64,000 bases of DNA from Gari tellinella (Eukaryota > Mollusca > Bivalvia > Cardiida > Psammobiidae): positions 44,376,189-44,440,188 of the forward strand of contig OV277869.1 in NCBI GenBank assembly GCA_922989275.2, given 5' to 3'. The notes beneath the pieces were generated by a model, which was given only the letters and a program-made list of their open reading frames with translations, was not told the DNA's origin and did no database searches. The position numbers and the translations under genes were made by a program. Shown here piece after piece: positions 20,165 through 32,022 of this stretch. How positions within the stretch are numbered: position 1 is the first letter of the stretch; each line of letters opens with the position of its first letter.

Positions 20165-20470
20165 TATGTCCGTTTGTCCATCCGTCCCCTTTTTGTCCAG
20201 ATGTTAACGTCAGAATGCGTAATGCTAGCAGTTTATGTTTAGTATGCATGTTGCATAGAGGGGTGCACATTGAGAGTCCCTTTGATTTTTGGCTAGATTT
20301 ATGAAAGGTCAAGGTCACAGTTGCTATAAATAGACTTTTTCACTGATAACTTTCTGGGGTAACTTACAATTATTTTTGTGAAAGAATTGAAGATTTGCAT
20401 AGCTTCTTTAGAGTATCCTGCCGGGTAGATTGAACTTGAAGAATATTATATTTGCAGGTTTTCTTTCAAA
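20165..20470. repeat. Possible dispersed molluscan repeat
   Basis: GTCCGTTTGTCCATCCGTCC, CCCTTTGATTTTTGGCT and AAAGGTCAAGGTCACAG resemble motifs I recall from bivalve interspersed repeats. No second copy lies in this window, so this is tentative. Confidence 0.35.
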
Positions 20471-20772
20471 GTTTTTGTGGGGGGTTAGTTTTGGTGAAAT
20501 AGAACAGCTGTATGAACGATAACTATGGGATGACCCCCTGGCTTGTGATGGCTTCTAATAGCCCATATAGATTGAGCATCAGATATTTTGTGGGGTTCCA
20601 GGCCCTCAGCATTTAAGTAGAGCAATTTACAAGATGCCTGACCTTTAGTTATCCCAGCTGACAGGTGATAAAGGTCAAATGACTAACCATTGATTGGTTG
20701 ATATGACAGTCAAACTTGTGTCAAACAGCCAATCAAAATTTGATAAATTAGAAATGCTTAATACAGGTTGAA

Positions 20773-20844
20773 GCTTAATGCAAGACAAAAGTAAAGCAGA
20801 AAGTTCTTATAGGAGCTTTCTGCTTTACTTTTGTCTTGCATTAA
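20773..20844. mobile_element. Family G core
   Basis: GCTTAATGCAAGACAAAAGT pairs with ACTTTTGTCTTGCATTAA around AGTTCTTATAGGAGCT. Confidence 0.7.
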
Positions 20845-22490
20845 ACTAATTTCTATGTAGTTGGGGTCCCACACTACTTCAGATAGTGACGATTAAACAC
20901 AAGGTTGATTGTGTTCTAGGTCTTGGTAAAATACTATATTTTCATATGAATGAATGGAATGTTTGTGAAGTAATTTTTTCAGGGTTGATAGTTGTAAATT
21001 GGACTGACAATTTTGTACATCCATTTTAAACATTCACAGAATGTCATCTGACCGGAAATTGAACATTCACGAAGTTTAGAGGCATTCCATGTTTTATTCA
21101 AATTACGACAATACTACTTTTCAATAGTAGTTATAATGGTAATGATGATGATAATAAATAGTTATAATATGGTAGGGGCATTTTGTTCAAGACCCAATTG
21201 TCAATATACTGCACAATTTGTATGCAAAACAGTATTTCCATTTAAATACATTCAGAATAATGCCCATTGCAAAGTTTGGATTGGTCACTTCCCAGCTTTA
21301 TCATGGCATCCATTGCATATTTCTTGTATACCGTTAATCCTTATAAATGTGATTGAAGACCAGTGTCAAGCCGTATAAGTTACCTCCCTTTGCAAACACA
21401 GATCCATACTTTCAGTTTCACATCAATATTCAGAGACTTGTTCTGACTCAAAGTTTGAAAGGGTGTTGTTGTTTAGCTTCAAAATGTTAAAATGCCGCTT
21501 GAAACCGCATTTAGTACAGAGTCCCATCTTACACAGGGATTCAATCTAATCTGGATTTACATACCAGATTTTGACTCTTTCCCTTCATAGATTATTTTAA
21601 ATATTTAAGATGTGTGAAAAAGGCATCCTATGAGGGAGAGAAAGGGTTAATGAAACTGTATATTTGGAGGGGGTGTAGCTTTTTTTTTTTAAATAAGAAT
21701 TACATGCCAGTAGGGATGACTAAAACCTCAGGTGACATATTTGTGGTTGAGTAATAAACAACAGTGAAAACTGCCAGTTTGGATCTTGTTGAGAAGAAGC
21801 AATGAGACCTATAAAGACAGTTTAATGCTTAATGCAGGACACATGTAATGCAGAAAAGTTCCTTTTTGAGCTACTTTAAGTTGCCATCAGTCTGAAAGAT
21901 TGCAAATACGTCTTTGATTTGGAACGGATTACTTTACTGCATTAGACTGTATTCTGACACTTCAAAGACCCATCAGCCATTCAAAAAACAAGAATAATAG
22001 TATGAACAACCTTTAAATATGTGGGGGTGGATAGATGGGTGGGGATTAAAGTAATATCATCAACGAATTTTGTCAACTGATAGTAGGCATGTAATGTCTC
22101 AGCCAAGTTCAGTAACTGTCCTGGACACCGATACCCTCTGGAGTAATGGGCCTTTCTGTCAAAAAGTTTGTGCCAGTGTCCTGAGATTAGCTCACGGTGA
22201 CTTTCTCTTTGGTTAGACCACCTGGCTCTACAAATCTCCATTATCCTTCATTAAATGGTTGCTTAACGCAGGCTTAACTGTATAATGATAGAGGTTTAAT
22301 ATGGGCAATATCAGTCATTTTCAGAATAAAGCTCATAATATATCCATCAATTTCACACTTGACTCATAATATCTCAAGTCAATTTCACACCGAAATCGTT
22401 AAGCAGATGAACTTCAAAACTTATACCAAATATCAAATGTAATAATGCCCTTTTCATCTTGAAAAACATATTTACATATATGTATGGACT
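20845..22490. other. No gene recognised; a few repeat scraps
   Basis: A short B-like piece (21576-21650, CTCTTTCCCTTCATAG .. GAGAAAGGGTTAA) and a truncated G core (21835-21893, CTTAATGCAGGACACATG) are the only recognisable items. Confidence 0.5.
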
Positions 22491-22684
22491 CAGGGCACAA
22501 GATAAGGGAGAGTATTTCAGAAATTAAATTCTTTATTTCTGCATTAAACTCTATGGTGTCACTACTCATTAGAATCGTCTCAAAGAGACGATTCTAATGA
22601 GTAGTAACACCATAGGATTTGGTGCTGAAATGAGTGAGAAAACGATGGGATTTGTTCAGATTACTCCCTCTTATCTGGAGCCCT
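22491..22684. mobile_element. Full-length family C MITE (194 bp)
   Basis: CAGGGCACAAGATAAGGGAG to CTTATCTGGAGCCCT; perfect hairpin ACTCATTAGAATCGTCTC/GAGACG with loop AAA. Confidence 0.8.
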
Positions 22685-23030
22685 ATTAATTTACATATGA
22701 AGAGTGTTGCAATAATCTAATGAACACACGTGGCTGAAGTGGCCGTGCAATTACTAACTCTTGATTTACCAATCTTCAAGGTCGGCTGATCTTTTTTAAT
22801 CCTGTAGGCATATGACATATCTAGATACTGAAATTAATTACAAGATAGAACATCTGACAAGATGATTGGATGCCTATCAGCGGATGATTTTTTTCTCTAC
22901 ATCTAAGTGTTTTACCAGGTGCATCCCCGAATATCCCCTACCCACCCGTCGAACACCCTCATAGCTTCAAAAATGATACTGTCGCTCTTGTTTGTAGAGA
23001 CTTTTCGAAGAAAACTTAAAGCAGAAATAG

Positions 23031-23101
23031 TTAAATGCAGAACAAATGTAATGCTGAAAGCTCCCCAGGAGCTTTCTGCATTACATTTGTTCTGCATTAA
23101 T
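23031..23101. mobile_element. Family G core
   Basis: TTAAATGCAGAACAAATGTA pairs with TACATTTGTTCTGCATTAA around AAGCTCCCCAGGAGCTTT. The arm base ATG/CAT (others AAG/CTT) is changed on both sides. Confidence 0.7.
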
Positions 23102-23302
23102 CTGAAAAATGAAATGTTTTCATTGAATGTTGCTGAACTTTGCAGGTGTTTCCTGTACTGGTAACTAGCCCAGCAAGAGGTGTATGATTAATTTTGTTGT
23201 ATATATTACAATATTATATAAAAAATAGATACCTAACTCAGGCTGGAGCTTTTTCATTGCTAACAAATAAGTTTGCTTGATAGTTCAAGATTATTATTGA
23301 AA

Positions 23303-23352
23303 CCCACAAGGGCCTATGGTGTTTAAACAAAATGGTCATAGGTCCTTGTGGG
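23303..23352. repeat. Single-copy hairpin not belonging to the MITE families
   Basis: CCCACAAGGGCCTATG pairs with CATAGGTCCTTGTGGG (one mismatch) across an 18-nt loop. Confidence 0.6.
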
Positions 23353-23570
23353 ATTTGGCAACTTGTGAAGTATGAGAGGAATAGAGACTTTATAATCAGG
23401 GCCTACGTTGCATTTGTTTCTTTACTAGATTGAATCTGGAACAATCTGCTATTGGATATATAGCTCCAAAATAAATTTTGCAAACAGTTCAGATCTAGAT
23501 ACAGGGACACTTTAATAATAAAAATTATATAGCATATAATATTATGGTGACCCTGGAACCAACAATTAAA

Positions 23571-23671
23571 AGCAATTCTAATGAGTAGTAACACCATAGA
23601 GTTTAATGCAGTCTTAAAAAAAAAAAGATTTTGAAATACATGTACACGTACTCCCCTTATCTGTCACTCTG
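23571..23671. mobile_element. Family C right-half fragment
   Basis: GCAATTCTAATGAGTAGTAA through GTTTAATGCAG to CCCCTTATCTGTCACTCTG; the left half is missing. Confidence 0.6.
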
Positions 23672-23983
23672 CCCCATTACCAATTCTGGGTTTCAAGCCG
23701 CCTGGCTCAAGTTTCTTTGCATCATGTCTTGTTACGGAGGTATTCAAAATAAGCAGTAGGTTGACGTATGTGTTGACAAGATTTCGGGTGTGATAACTCG
23801 GTACTGAGCTGTCCGGATTTGTTCGTTTCAGGATGCAGTTGTGCTTGTGTTCGGGGCTTTAAGAGTGTCAGTTTCCTTATTAGCAATACGTAGCTACATA
23901 TCTCCTTACCCAGTTTCCTTAACTCTTGACAAAAATCCACAAAAGCAGATGACACTATCTTGATAAAGATTCCGATGACGTCT

Positions 23984-24050
23984 GCAAACAGTTTTGATTC
24001 AGATCAGGCCCCACATTTAGTGGGGCCTGATCTGAATCTAAACTGTTTGA
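23984..24050. mobile_element. Family D palindrome, near perfect
   Basis: GCAAACAGTTTTGATTCAG pairs with CTGAATCTAAACTGTTTG; centre GGCCCCACATTTAGTGGGGC. The GATTC/GAATC arm variant is present on both sides. Confidence 0.75.
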
Positions 24051-24328
24051 CACCGATTTTTTTCTGTGAAATCCATGTTATTAAGCATTTTAATTTTTGG
24101 CAATCGGTGCAGACGTTCAGCAGACAACAAGCACCTAGAATAAAAGGGGGTTAAAGGATACCTCCACATCCTCTTTGCCCTACAAGGGGTTTCTGCTCAA
24201 CCACATGAACGTAATATGCACCCTAAGCTTGCCTTGCCTAAATGGGAATAGGAAACAGCAACTTGTGAATAGGATTTTAATGAACCCCTTTGTCTATATA
24301 TTGATACGCTCAGGGTCCGGATCATAGC

Positions 24329-24505
24329 CAGAACTCTGGATAAAGGGAGTATTTCAAAACCCCTTTTTCTTATATCTTGATCAAACCCTATGTTGTGACT
24401 ACTCATTAGAACCGTTACTTTGTGACGATTCTAATGACTAGTCACAATATAGGGTTTGATGAAGGCATAAATGTGATCATATGTGTAGTTACTCTTTTCT
24501 TGAAT
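24329..24505. mobile_element. Divergent family C copy
   Basis: CAGAACTCTGGATAAAGGG, hairpin ACTCATTAGAACCGTTAC/GTGACGATTCTAATGACT; the right end is not clear. Confidence 0.5.
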
Positions 24506-25035
24506 TAGGATTTCAAGTCTACCTTTATTCAAAACTTTCGAAGGTCGGTGGTTTTACCCAGTTTCCAATATGTGCCTAAAACAGTGCCTAGAGGGCCTCT
24601 GGGGTCTTCCTCCACCTGTAGGTAGACGTCATGATATGACATAAAATCATAACAAATCCAAATCCAAAACTTTATTTTGGAAGTAGATTTCACCAATATG
24701 CTCCATAGCTTATTACATATTATGAGATGAACAATGTACATGATTAAAGGGTGAATTATTTCAGTTTTGTAACTAATCAATGAAATAATTAACTCATCGA
24801 TCAGGATCATCATGAATGAAACACTATCAAACGCAAACCACTATGGAATTCAACTAAAATCAAATTCCACACATTTCTAAGTCTCAAACTGCAAGAAAAA
24901 AAAGATACGACACAGATTGTGCAGATTAAACTATCAATCATTCCAGCTTTAGCGGTTATGTAAAAGTTATCTGCAACAATAGTCCTCTGCTACTGTTCTA
25001 AAATTAAAATTCTATTTTCAAACTTGGTTGAAGTA
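24506..25035. other. No gene recognised; possible reversed D flank
   Basis: From about 24960 the text ATCTGCAACAATAGTCC and CTACTGTTCTAAAATTAA resembles the flank of the complete D element read in reverse. Confidence 0.45.
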
Positions 25036-25102
25036 ACAAACAGTTTAGATCCAGATGAGATGCCCCATAATGGGGCATCTCATCTGGATTCAAACTGTTT
25101 GC
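25036..25102 (-). mobile_element. Family D palindrome, near perfect
   Basis: ACAAACAGTTTAGATCCAG pairs with CTGGATTCAAACTGTTTG; stem GATGAGATGCCCC / GGGGCATCTCATC is a variant present on both arms. The D body extends to about 25147 (GCCTGCAAAAGAGTTTA). Confidence 0.75.
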
Positions 25103-25935
25103 AACGGTAATCATGATTTTGTTGTAAGCCTGCAAAAGAGTTTACCTTGAACGTTGTATAGCGCATTTCTGAAACACTTTGTGAAACAGTTTAGATCAAC
25201 ATAAGATATGTCAAGAAATTTTGCATTTTCATCTAGGTCCAAACCGTTTAACATTTTTGAAAAAAAATATTTTCATTGGACTTAATTGATTGCTTTAGGT
25301 AGCAACATTAAGCAGGATGAGACTGTGAAAAGTGCTAAAAAGTAAAGACAAAAAATATGCGAAAAAAACCCACAACAACTGACTTAACTTGTGTGTTGAT
25401 AGAGATTTTTTCCCCGTGCAGGCTGGTTAACGATAAGGAGTAAATAAAAATTGTTCTGTTTGTCTCAACTGTGACTACAAGACCGGATTGGTGGAGGAAT
25501 AAGTAGTTTAGTACTTGAAATATGTGGTTTAATATTAGAAATACAAGCTTATCTTGAGCTATATTCAAGAAAGAATATTTGGGATTTTTGGGTACATATT
25601 TAATGTTTAATTTTTACATTTATAAAGATTAATAATCCTTGGAAATACTTCAAGTGCATCACTGCTTTCTTTTGTTACTCTTTATGCTATTGGATATATA
25701 CTTGAATAATATGTCTTTCCCCACTCGGCCATGTTACAATATTAACCCTGAGATAGTTGCGAAACAATTTTTCAAGACTCTTTTACAACCAGTTTGAATA
25801 CTGATCAGGCTAAAAGTACTCTGAATTCTGATCAAGATCCAAACAGTTTGTTACGTGGATTATATATCTGTAAATATAAAAAAATAAAATGCCTATTTTG
25901 GTATAAAAACAGATAAGATCTTTGAGTAGATCATG
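25103..25935. other. No gene recognised
   Basis: AT-rich spacer with eroded D half-cores at about 25183-25255 and 25788-25855. Confidence 0.5.
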
Positions 25936-26128
25936 CAGAGCTCCAGATAAGGGGAGTATTTCAGAAACTAAAACTTTTGTTTCTGGATTAAACCCTATGG
26001 TGTTACTACTCATTAAAATCGTCTCTTCGAGCCGATTCTAATGAGTAGTAACACTATAGGATTTGGTGCTGAAATAAGTGAGAAAATGTTGGATTTGTTC
26101 AGTTTACCCCCTCTTATCTGGAGCCCTG
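25936..26128. mobile_element. Full-length family C MITE (193 bp)
   Basis: CAGAGCTCCAGATAAGGGG to CTTATCTGGAGCCCTG, hairpin ACTCATTAAAATCGTCTC / GAGCCGATTCTAATGAGT. Confidence 0.8.
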
Positions 26129-26495
26129 GAAATGATATAAATAAGGCCTTCAAAGTGCTAGACATTGGATCTCTAATAACAGTTAGAAAATGCTCTCACA
26201 AAAACACACAGTTATGTGATTTATAAGTAGCACTTAAGAGAACAGAGCAGCAAAAGGGAGAAAATCCTCTTGTGAACTTTATCACCGCCCCTCGCCTTGA
26301 TAGTAAAGATAGTGATCTACATAATAAAATTCCTTTCAGTCAACTGGTTTTGAGTTTTCATATCACTCGAGTTGTGGTGTAGTCAGAACTAGGTGAGAGC
26401 CCCCTTCACGCAAGGGTTGTCATACAGAAAATCTTGTATAAGTGACCACTCAATATAAGATCCAATTAGTAATTTGACCTTAAAGACAAGTGCTT

Positions 26496-26568
26496 GCTTA
26501 ATGAAAGATAACAATTATGCAGAAAGCTCCTGCAGGAACTTTCTGCATAATTGTTATCCTGCTGTAAG
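26496..26568. mobile_element. Family G core
   Basis: GCTTAATGAAAGATAACAAT pairs with ATTGTTATCCTGCTGTAAG around AGCTCCTGCAGGAACT; both arms carry the AACAAT/ATTGTT variant. Confidence 0.7.
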
Positions 26569-27411
26569 TAATTACTGGTCTTCACGCTACTTAAATCAGT
26601 GGGCATTTAGTACAAGATTGGCTGTATTTGCATTTCAGCCAAGCGATCGAGCGTAAAACGCCTGCGAGCAAGTGTTTTCCTGTCAAATGATACGCTAAAC
26701 TGGAGTCACTAACCGAGAGTTAGCTGTGTGCATCTTATAGCAGTCATTCATACGGTGGATGTCAGAGGAGTAACTGTAGCTCGGGAGAGGTTTAACTGAA
26801 TGACTGTTTTGTTAATGTTAGCATTGTGAATGAATGGACTGCAGTCGCAAGGCTTTTTTTCACAGAAGCAGATTGAGTAAAGCTGAAAAGTTCAATTCAG
26901 GACTCCCGAGATAGAAGGCTGTTTGATTTATGAGTGTCAGTGGAGAAATTAAATACTAGATACCATTGATTCTCATTACAGGACGGTAGTGTTGTAAAGT
27001 TTGTTAGGGTGAAAGGGAGAAAAAAACTGAAAGAGTTTAGTAGAGCTTGTGCAAGGGGTTTATAGTGACACTTGTGGAGTCTCGGGAATACATACATACT
27101 ACACCATTTGCTCGAAGGGGGCTGATTGTTTGTGTTGTATATCACGAAACAGGACAGACCAAAATCAATAGATATTGTAGGCAAAGTTTTGGTTGTTTAT
27201 CACTAGGGCATATTGGAGGAAAGTACTTGGGATTACCACCATCATATAATATTTTGGCTATAGATATATAGTATGGTAAATATCTTTTTTTTTCTCTTTT
27301 CTCTCATTCTTTTATTTTACATGTACATTTAAACTTTAGTTATTTGGAATTTCAAAAACAAAATAAGACAAAATTGAAGTCTTGTTAAAGGCTTAAAGAT
27401 AGAAGGTATGT
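26569..27411. other. No gene recognised
   Basis: Unassigned sequence; open frames on both strands lack recognisable domains. Confidence 0.5.
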
Positions 27412-27483
27412 GTAAGTGTAGAATAAAAATAATGCAGAAAGCTCCTGTAGGAGGTGTCTGCTTTATTTTTATCTTGTGCTTAG
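27412..27483. mobile_element. Family G core
   Basis: TAAGTGTAGAATAAAAATAA and TTATTTTTATCTTGTGCTTA around AGCTCCTGTAGGAGG. Confidence 0.6.
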
Positions 27484-27654
27484 AAGCCACTTATCTTAAA
27501 GACATTTCCATACTTCTTAATTGAATCACCATTTAACTCAAGTTGGCCATTAGTTATATTTACTTAATTCTCTTTCAGATTTTGGCGATGGATTTCTATT
27601 TGTAGCTTAATTTGTATAGTTTCTGTTTACTTAACTTCACATACTGTTTTGATG

Positions 27655-27876
27655 TACAGTAAAACCTGTATTAATCGATCACTCGTAAAAAGCATGTATC
27701 CCATAAAGTCCATAAAGTATGTATGGAAGTGATAGCTGAAGTGATAACTTAATGCAGGGCAAAAGTAATGCAGAAAGCTCCTGTGGATCATTAGCAATAG
27801 TGACTTTTAGAGATCCATGCATTTTCATTAAATGTATTTATTTCATGGGTTGTCATTGAATATAAGTTTTACTGTA
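27655..27876. mobile_element. Family G MITE with its ends, core partly deleted
   Basis: The left end TACAGTAAAACCTGTATTAA and right end TATAAGTTTTACTGTA give TA-flanked, Tc1/mariner-type ends. The core CTTAATGCAGGGCAAAAGTA breaks off after GCTCCTG. Confidence 0.65.
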
Positions 27877-28462
27877 TATATGTTTTGACAGATGGGTAGG
27901 CTTGGTATCACAGGGTGGTATTCTAATTAGATTGAAGCGGCCGCTTGAGTGTTCAATTCGCTGCTCCTTAATGAAGAGATTTATCCCTGAAAGATCTTAT
28001 ACAGGTATTTCAGGATTTGAAAGGAAATCTCATTAGGGTCGGAAAGCTTCCCTAAAGACACAACTTATATCGCAAACAGGTTGTGTACGCTTATCCAATT
28101 TTGCCACTTCACAATATTTTTCTACAAGTGCTCAATAGGTGGGTTTATCCTATTGTTGCGCTGTCTTTTTAAATCCACCGAAATATTCAGGCATTGATAT
28201 TGGGGATTAGCGGTCGGGATATTGATTTCAGAATCATGTATGGAACAGTTGAGATTTGAATTGCCTTTTTGTACAAGTAAATAGCCAATTCAGTTTGTTT
28301 GTTTGTTTGCTAATCAAGCTAATAGGAAAGAATAGAAGAGACGTATGTTTGCTTGTGGGCTTCTATGGTCGATGGTCATTGAAAAAACAAGTTATTACAG
28401 TCATGCTTATGTTGAGGCGGTCAATCAATGAAGAAGACTGGAGAGTTGAAAGATAGGTCACT
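27877..28462. other. No gene recognised
   Basis: Unassigned sequence with somewhat higher GC around 27930-28090. Confidence 0.5.
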
Positions 28463-28608
28463 CTGAGCTCCAGATAATGGGAGGATTTCAAAAATCAAAA
28501 TCTCCATTTCTGCATTAAACCCTATGGTGTCACTACTCATTAGAATCGTCTCTTCGAGACGATTCTAATGAGTAGTAACACTATATGATTTGGTGCTGAA
28601 ATGGGTCA
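28463..28608. mobile_element. Family C copy lacking its right end
   Basis: CTGAGCTCCAGATAATGGG, perfect hairpin, then it stops after GGTGCTGAAATGGG where a G remnant begins. Confidence 0.65.
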
Positions 28609-28613
28609 CCGCT

Positions 28614-28688
28614 TCTTGTAGGACATAAGTAATTTTTCAACTTTATGCTTATAAGAGCTCTCTACATTGTAGTTGTCCTGCATTTAAC
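28614..28688. mobile_element. Family G remnant
   Basis: TTGTAGGACATAAGTAATTT and GTAGTTGTCCTGCATTTAA; a B element begins at its TTAA. Confidence 0.45.
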
Positions 28689-28908
28689 CCATTACTCCAT
28701 AGCCTGTGTCTAGTATCGAATTATAGGTGACCACTTAAATTAGGCGCATTCTGCTTTACTCTCAGCCTGTTTTAATCTATCATCTGCTAGAACATAGTAT
28801 CTGTTTGATATGGTGTCTACTGATGACTGTATAAATTGGAACTATTTTCTTCAGTGGAGGAATGAATTTAAGGCATAAAAAGGCATTTTAATGAGGTAAT
28901 GGGGTAAC
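28684..28908 (+). mobile_element. Family B MITE lacking the left core arm
   Basis: TTAACCCATTACTCCATAGC, then GGTGACCACTTAAATTAGGC jumps to the right arm GCGCATTCTGCTTTACTCTC; ends GAGGTAATGGGGTAAC. Confidence 0.7.
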
Positions 28909-29206
28909 TGTTACTTTCTAGTGCTTATATGCATCTACCTTTGAATAATAAATAACAGTAACATAGGTTTTTCACTATACAGAATTAACCGTTTCACAAT
29001 AATCGGGGATTTTAGAAGTGGGAATGTTTCTTGTATCAAAGGTGTTGTTCTGTTGTCCAAAGGTGTAGATGACCCAGCTGTTTTGTTCTCGGTGTGAGAG
29101 TGGGTTGGGGTTTAGGGTATTAATCTGTTTGTACTTAGCAGGGAGTTGTTGTAGAGTTTCAGCTAGACTAATGTGGTGTAACAATTAGCTGGCAGTAATT
29201 AAATGG

Positions 29207-29472
29207 GGGTAATTAATGCACAGTCTGTAATGGAATGTATAGGGCTCCAGATAAGAGGGGGGTGGGGGGGTAAATTGAACAAATACAAGATTTTCTCGCT
29301 ATTTTAGCACCAAATCCTATGGTGTTACTACTCATTAGAATCGTCTCTTCGAGACGATTCTAATGAGTAGTGACACCATAGAGTTTAAAGGAGAAATAAA
29401 GATTTAAGATTTTGAAATATTCCCATTTTCTGGAGCCCTGGGTAATTAATGCACAATGTGTAATGGAATGTA
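29207..29472. mobile_element. Family C MITE (29240-29440) inside a 33-bp direct duplication
   Basis: GGGTAATTAATGCACA..TGGAATGTA occurs at 29207-29239 and again at 29440-29472 (31 of 33 identical), each copy abutting one end of the C element. The C element has ends AGGGCTCCAGATAAGAGG and TCTGGAGCCCTG, a G-rich insertion near 29259-29270 and a perfect hairpin. Confidence 0.75.
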
Positions 29473-29756
29473 GTGTACAGGCATACACTCACCCTCATTA
29501 TAGTCAAATAGCACTGCCTGATACCAGAATGTCAAATATGTGTCTTAGTCTTCACTGTGTTCCTTGTGTCTGTTCAGTTAATCCTTTACTCTATACCCTA
29601 ATCTTAATTAAGACACTGTCCTGTTTGTCCACCAGGGTTGTCCACACAGCAGATTGTTTCATATGTTATAGTAAACCGTGCAGACCTTGATGATCTGTTT
29701 GCCAATGTCTGATTTTGAATACAATAGACATTAATGAGTTAAAGACAAGGGGTTGC

Positions 29757-30007
29757 TTAACTCTTTCCTCCCTGAAACCTCAAATGGACAATCCCAGTTT
29801 CCATTTTAGTCTAGTCCATTTTTGACTTTTAAGGGTTGTTTTTGTCAATTTTTTGCATTTTGACAAACAGTGAAGACCCAGATCAGAGGGCTCCGTAAGG
29901 AGCCCTCTGATCTGGGTGTTCACTGTTTGCATAGGACAAGTGAACTTTTCACATGTATACTGTTTGAAAAGGACGCCTATATGCGGGACTAGGGCTCAAA
30001 GGGTTAA
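29757..30007 (+). mobile_element. Full-length family A MITE (251 bp)
   Basis: TTAACTCTTTCCTCCCTGAA to AGGGCTCAAAGGGTTAA; core at about 29862-29929, nearly perfect (GGGCTCCGTAAGGAGCCC). Confidence 0.85.
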
Positions 30008-30697
30008 TACATTTCTTCAATTCTCGTGTTCTGCATTTTACAGTTTCCAGTCTTATGATGGCCATTGTGTCTGAAGTCATTTTAATGTTGCTAAAAATAA
30101 ATTTAGCTGTGCATTTAAAGATAGCAAATGATTTGTTTTCCACTCTAACATGCCAGATTTAAGGCCATTAATGTAGTTTCGTTCCAATGCCAACTTATCT
30201 CTCGGTAAATAATTGCTCATTAACGAGTAGTTATTCAAATTTTTGGTAGACAATTAAGATTAAGTTCATTCATCTTCCCCACCAGTCTACACTGTTTGCA
30301 AATCCTAAAGTTATATATAATACACAGTTGGATGAACTTATTGAATAGTTGCGGTTTGCATGGAGATTTTTATTTGCTAGAGGTTGATAAAAAAAGACTG
30401 GTACTGGGTGTTATAAACAATGGGTGTAAATCAATTTAAATTTGATGGTCATTAGTTAATTAGTGAGGTTTTTCTCCCCGAGCTTTTTGCCAGGCGTGGT
30501 GGCTAATGTGTCATACATTATTGCGCAATTATTACTCCCTTTGATGGCTGAAGAGCGTAGGAGCCAGACACAAGGCGAAATTACTCAGCTTTATAAATAG
30601 AGCCTGGCAAATAGTGAACTATGTTCAAGGTCAGCATCTAACAGTGCTGCTAATTCTGTAACAGACAGAGTGGCTGTGAGATGTACAGGCAGTAAAA
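30008..30697. other. No gene recognised
   Basis: Unassigned intronic sequence. Confidence 0.5.
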
Positions 30698-30898
30698 CAG
30701 CTCCAGATACGGGGAGTATTTCAAAAATAAAAATCTTTATTTCTGCATTAAACCCTATGGTGTCACTACTCAATAGAATCGTCTCTGCGAGACGATTCTA
30801 ATGAGTAGTAACACCATAGGATTTGGTTCTCGAATGAGTGAGAAAATGTTAGATTTGTTCAGATTACGTATATACTCCCTCTTATATCTGGAGCCCTG
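30698..30898. mobile_element. Full-length family C MITE
   Basis: CAGCTCCAGATACGGGGAG to CTTATATCTGGAGCCCTG; hairpin ACTCAATAGAATCGTCTC / GAGACGATTCTAATGAGT. Confidence 0.8.
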
Positions 30899-30961
30899 CA
30901 GTAGTATACTTAAATAGTCCAGGGGGAGTCAGGCTTAAGATTTTTTCAGTATTTTCTCCTT

Positions 30962-31060
30962 AACCCTTTGCCTGCTAGTACTTGTTGTTTGAAAACAGTG
31001 TAGACCCAGATTCTACAGAGCTGTCTGATCAGGATCTGCACTGTTTTCTTCTGGCATCTG
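30962..31060. mobile_element. D-like element with an A-type core
   Basis: The left end TTAACCCTTTGCCTGCTAG resembles D. The core AACAGTGTAGACCCAGATTC / GATCAGGATCTGCACTG mixes A and D arm sequences. The right end is not clear. Confidence 0.5.
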
Positions 31061-31214
31061 TCTGATATGAGTCTTTACTTTTATTAGCCTATGTTATAAG
31101 TTCAGATGACAGATGTTGATAGTGTTATAAATGTGATATCATATCAGGTTCCACACTTTATGCAAAAGTTAACATGGTTTCATCGATAGCATGCTAAGAG
31201 ATAACCCTTTTAAC

Positions 31215-31395
31215 CGGGGGGGACGCAGGCCAGCAGTAGCACACTTGACTGCGGTACCAGGGGTCGTGAGTTTGATTCCCTAACGGACCAAGTCTTTTTG
31301 ACGAGACTTTATAAAACAAGGTCCGATGTATCAGTGCTTTAAACTGGGCATTAAAGAGAACGAGAGAAATCAGTAGGTAATAAGAGATGGGCATT
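31215..31395 (+). mobile_element. tRNA-derived SINE (family 2), second copy
   Basis: B-box-like GTGAGTTTGATTCCC (31266-31280), then ACGAGACTTTATAAA, AAGGTCCGATGT and TAATAAGAG as in the copy at 19970. The A-box region is eroded. Confidence 0.65.
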
Positions 31396-31636
31396 GCGCC
31401 CGTGTTTACAGTATCCGCTCCCCTCTCTCTGGGGCATCCAATTAAGCCCATAGATGGCAGAATTTGACATGAACAATTAAAGGAAAATGTTAAACTTGGT
31501 AAACAGGTGTAGTCTATACAGGTTCAACTGTATCTATATATTGCTCAGACCATTGTATAGTCATTATTGACTGTATATATGCTAGTATTTAGCAAGTGAA
31601 TATTTTATAAGGATGCTGTTTCCCAATGCATACATA

Positions 31637-31743
31637 TTAACCCTTGCATTACCCAACCACAACCTGTTGTATCATTTGCAAACAGTTTGGATCCAGATCA
31701 GGCGCCGCATCATGCGGCGTCTGATCTTGATCCAAACTGTTTG
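31637..31743 (+). mobile_element. Family D element, left end and core
   Basis: TTAACCCTTGCATTACCC at the left; core from 31678 GCAAACAGTTTGGATCCAG with stem GGCGCCGC/GCGGCGTC. The body continues to about 31815 (AGAAGCAGATG). Confidence 0.7.
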
Positions 31744-32022
31744 GCACTCACATTAATGTTTCAACACCCTGAATACCTCAAATCTGTATTCAAAATAGAA
31801 GCAGATGTCAAGTCTATAGGTCTATACAGAATGTACATGACTACATTGTAAAGTACTGGACTAAATGAATCTATAATATGCAGCATGGTCGGTCAGATAT
31901 AAGTAACAGATGGTGGCAGATTTTCATCATTACCTATTTATATCCTTAATGAGAAAACAAAACACCCAGATGTGACACCTGTGTTTCTTTTTAACAAACT
32001 CAAAAGTTTGTCTGCTTCATTT

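Noticed and set aside
26041..26226. Open frames starting MSSNTIGF or similar (also 11177, 14247, 24197, 25810, 30591)
   Set aside because: All begin in the family C hairpin (ATGAGTAGTAACACC..). They are repeat-derived and not genes.
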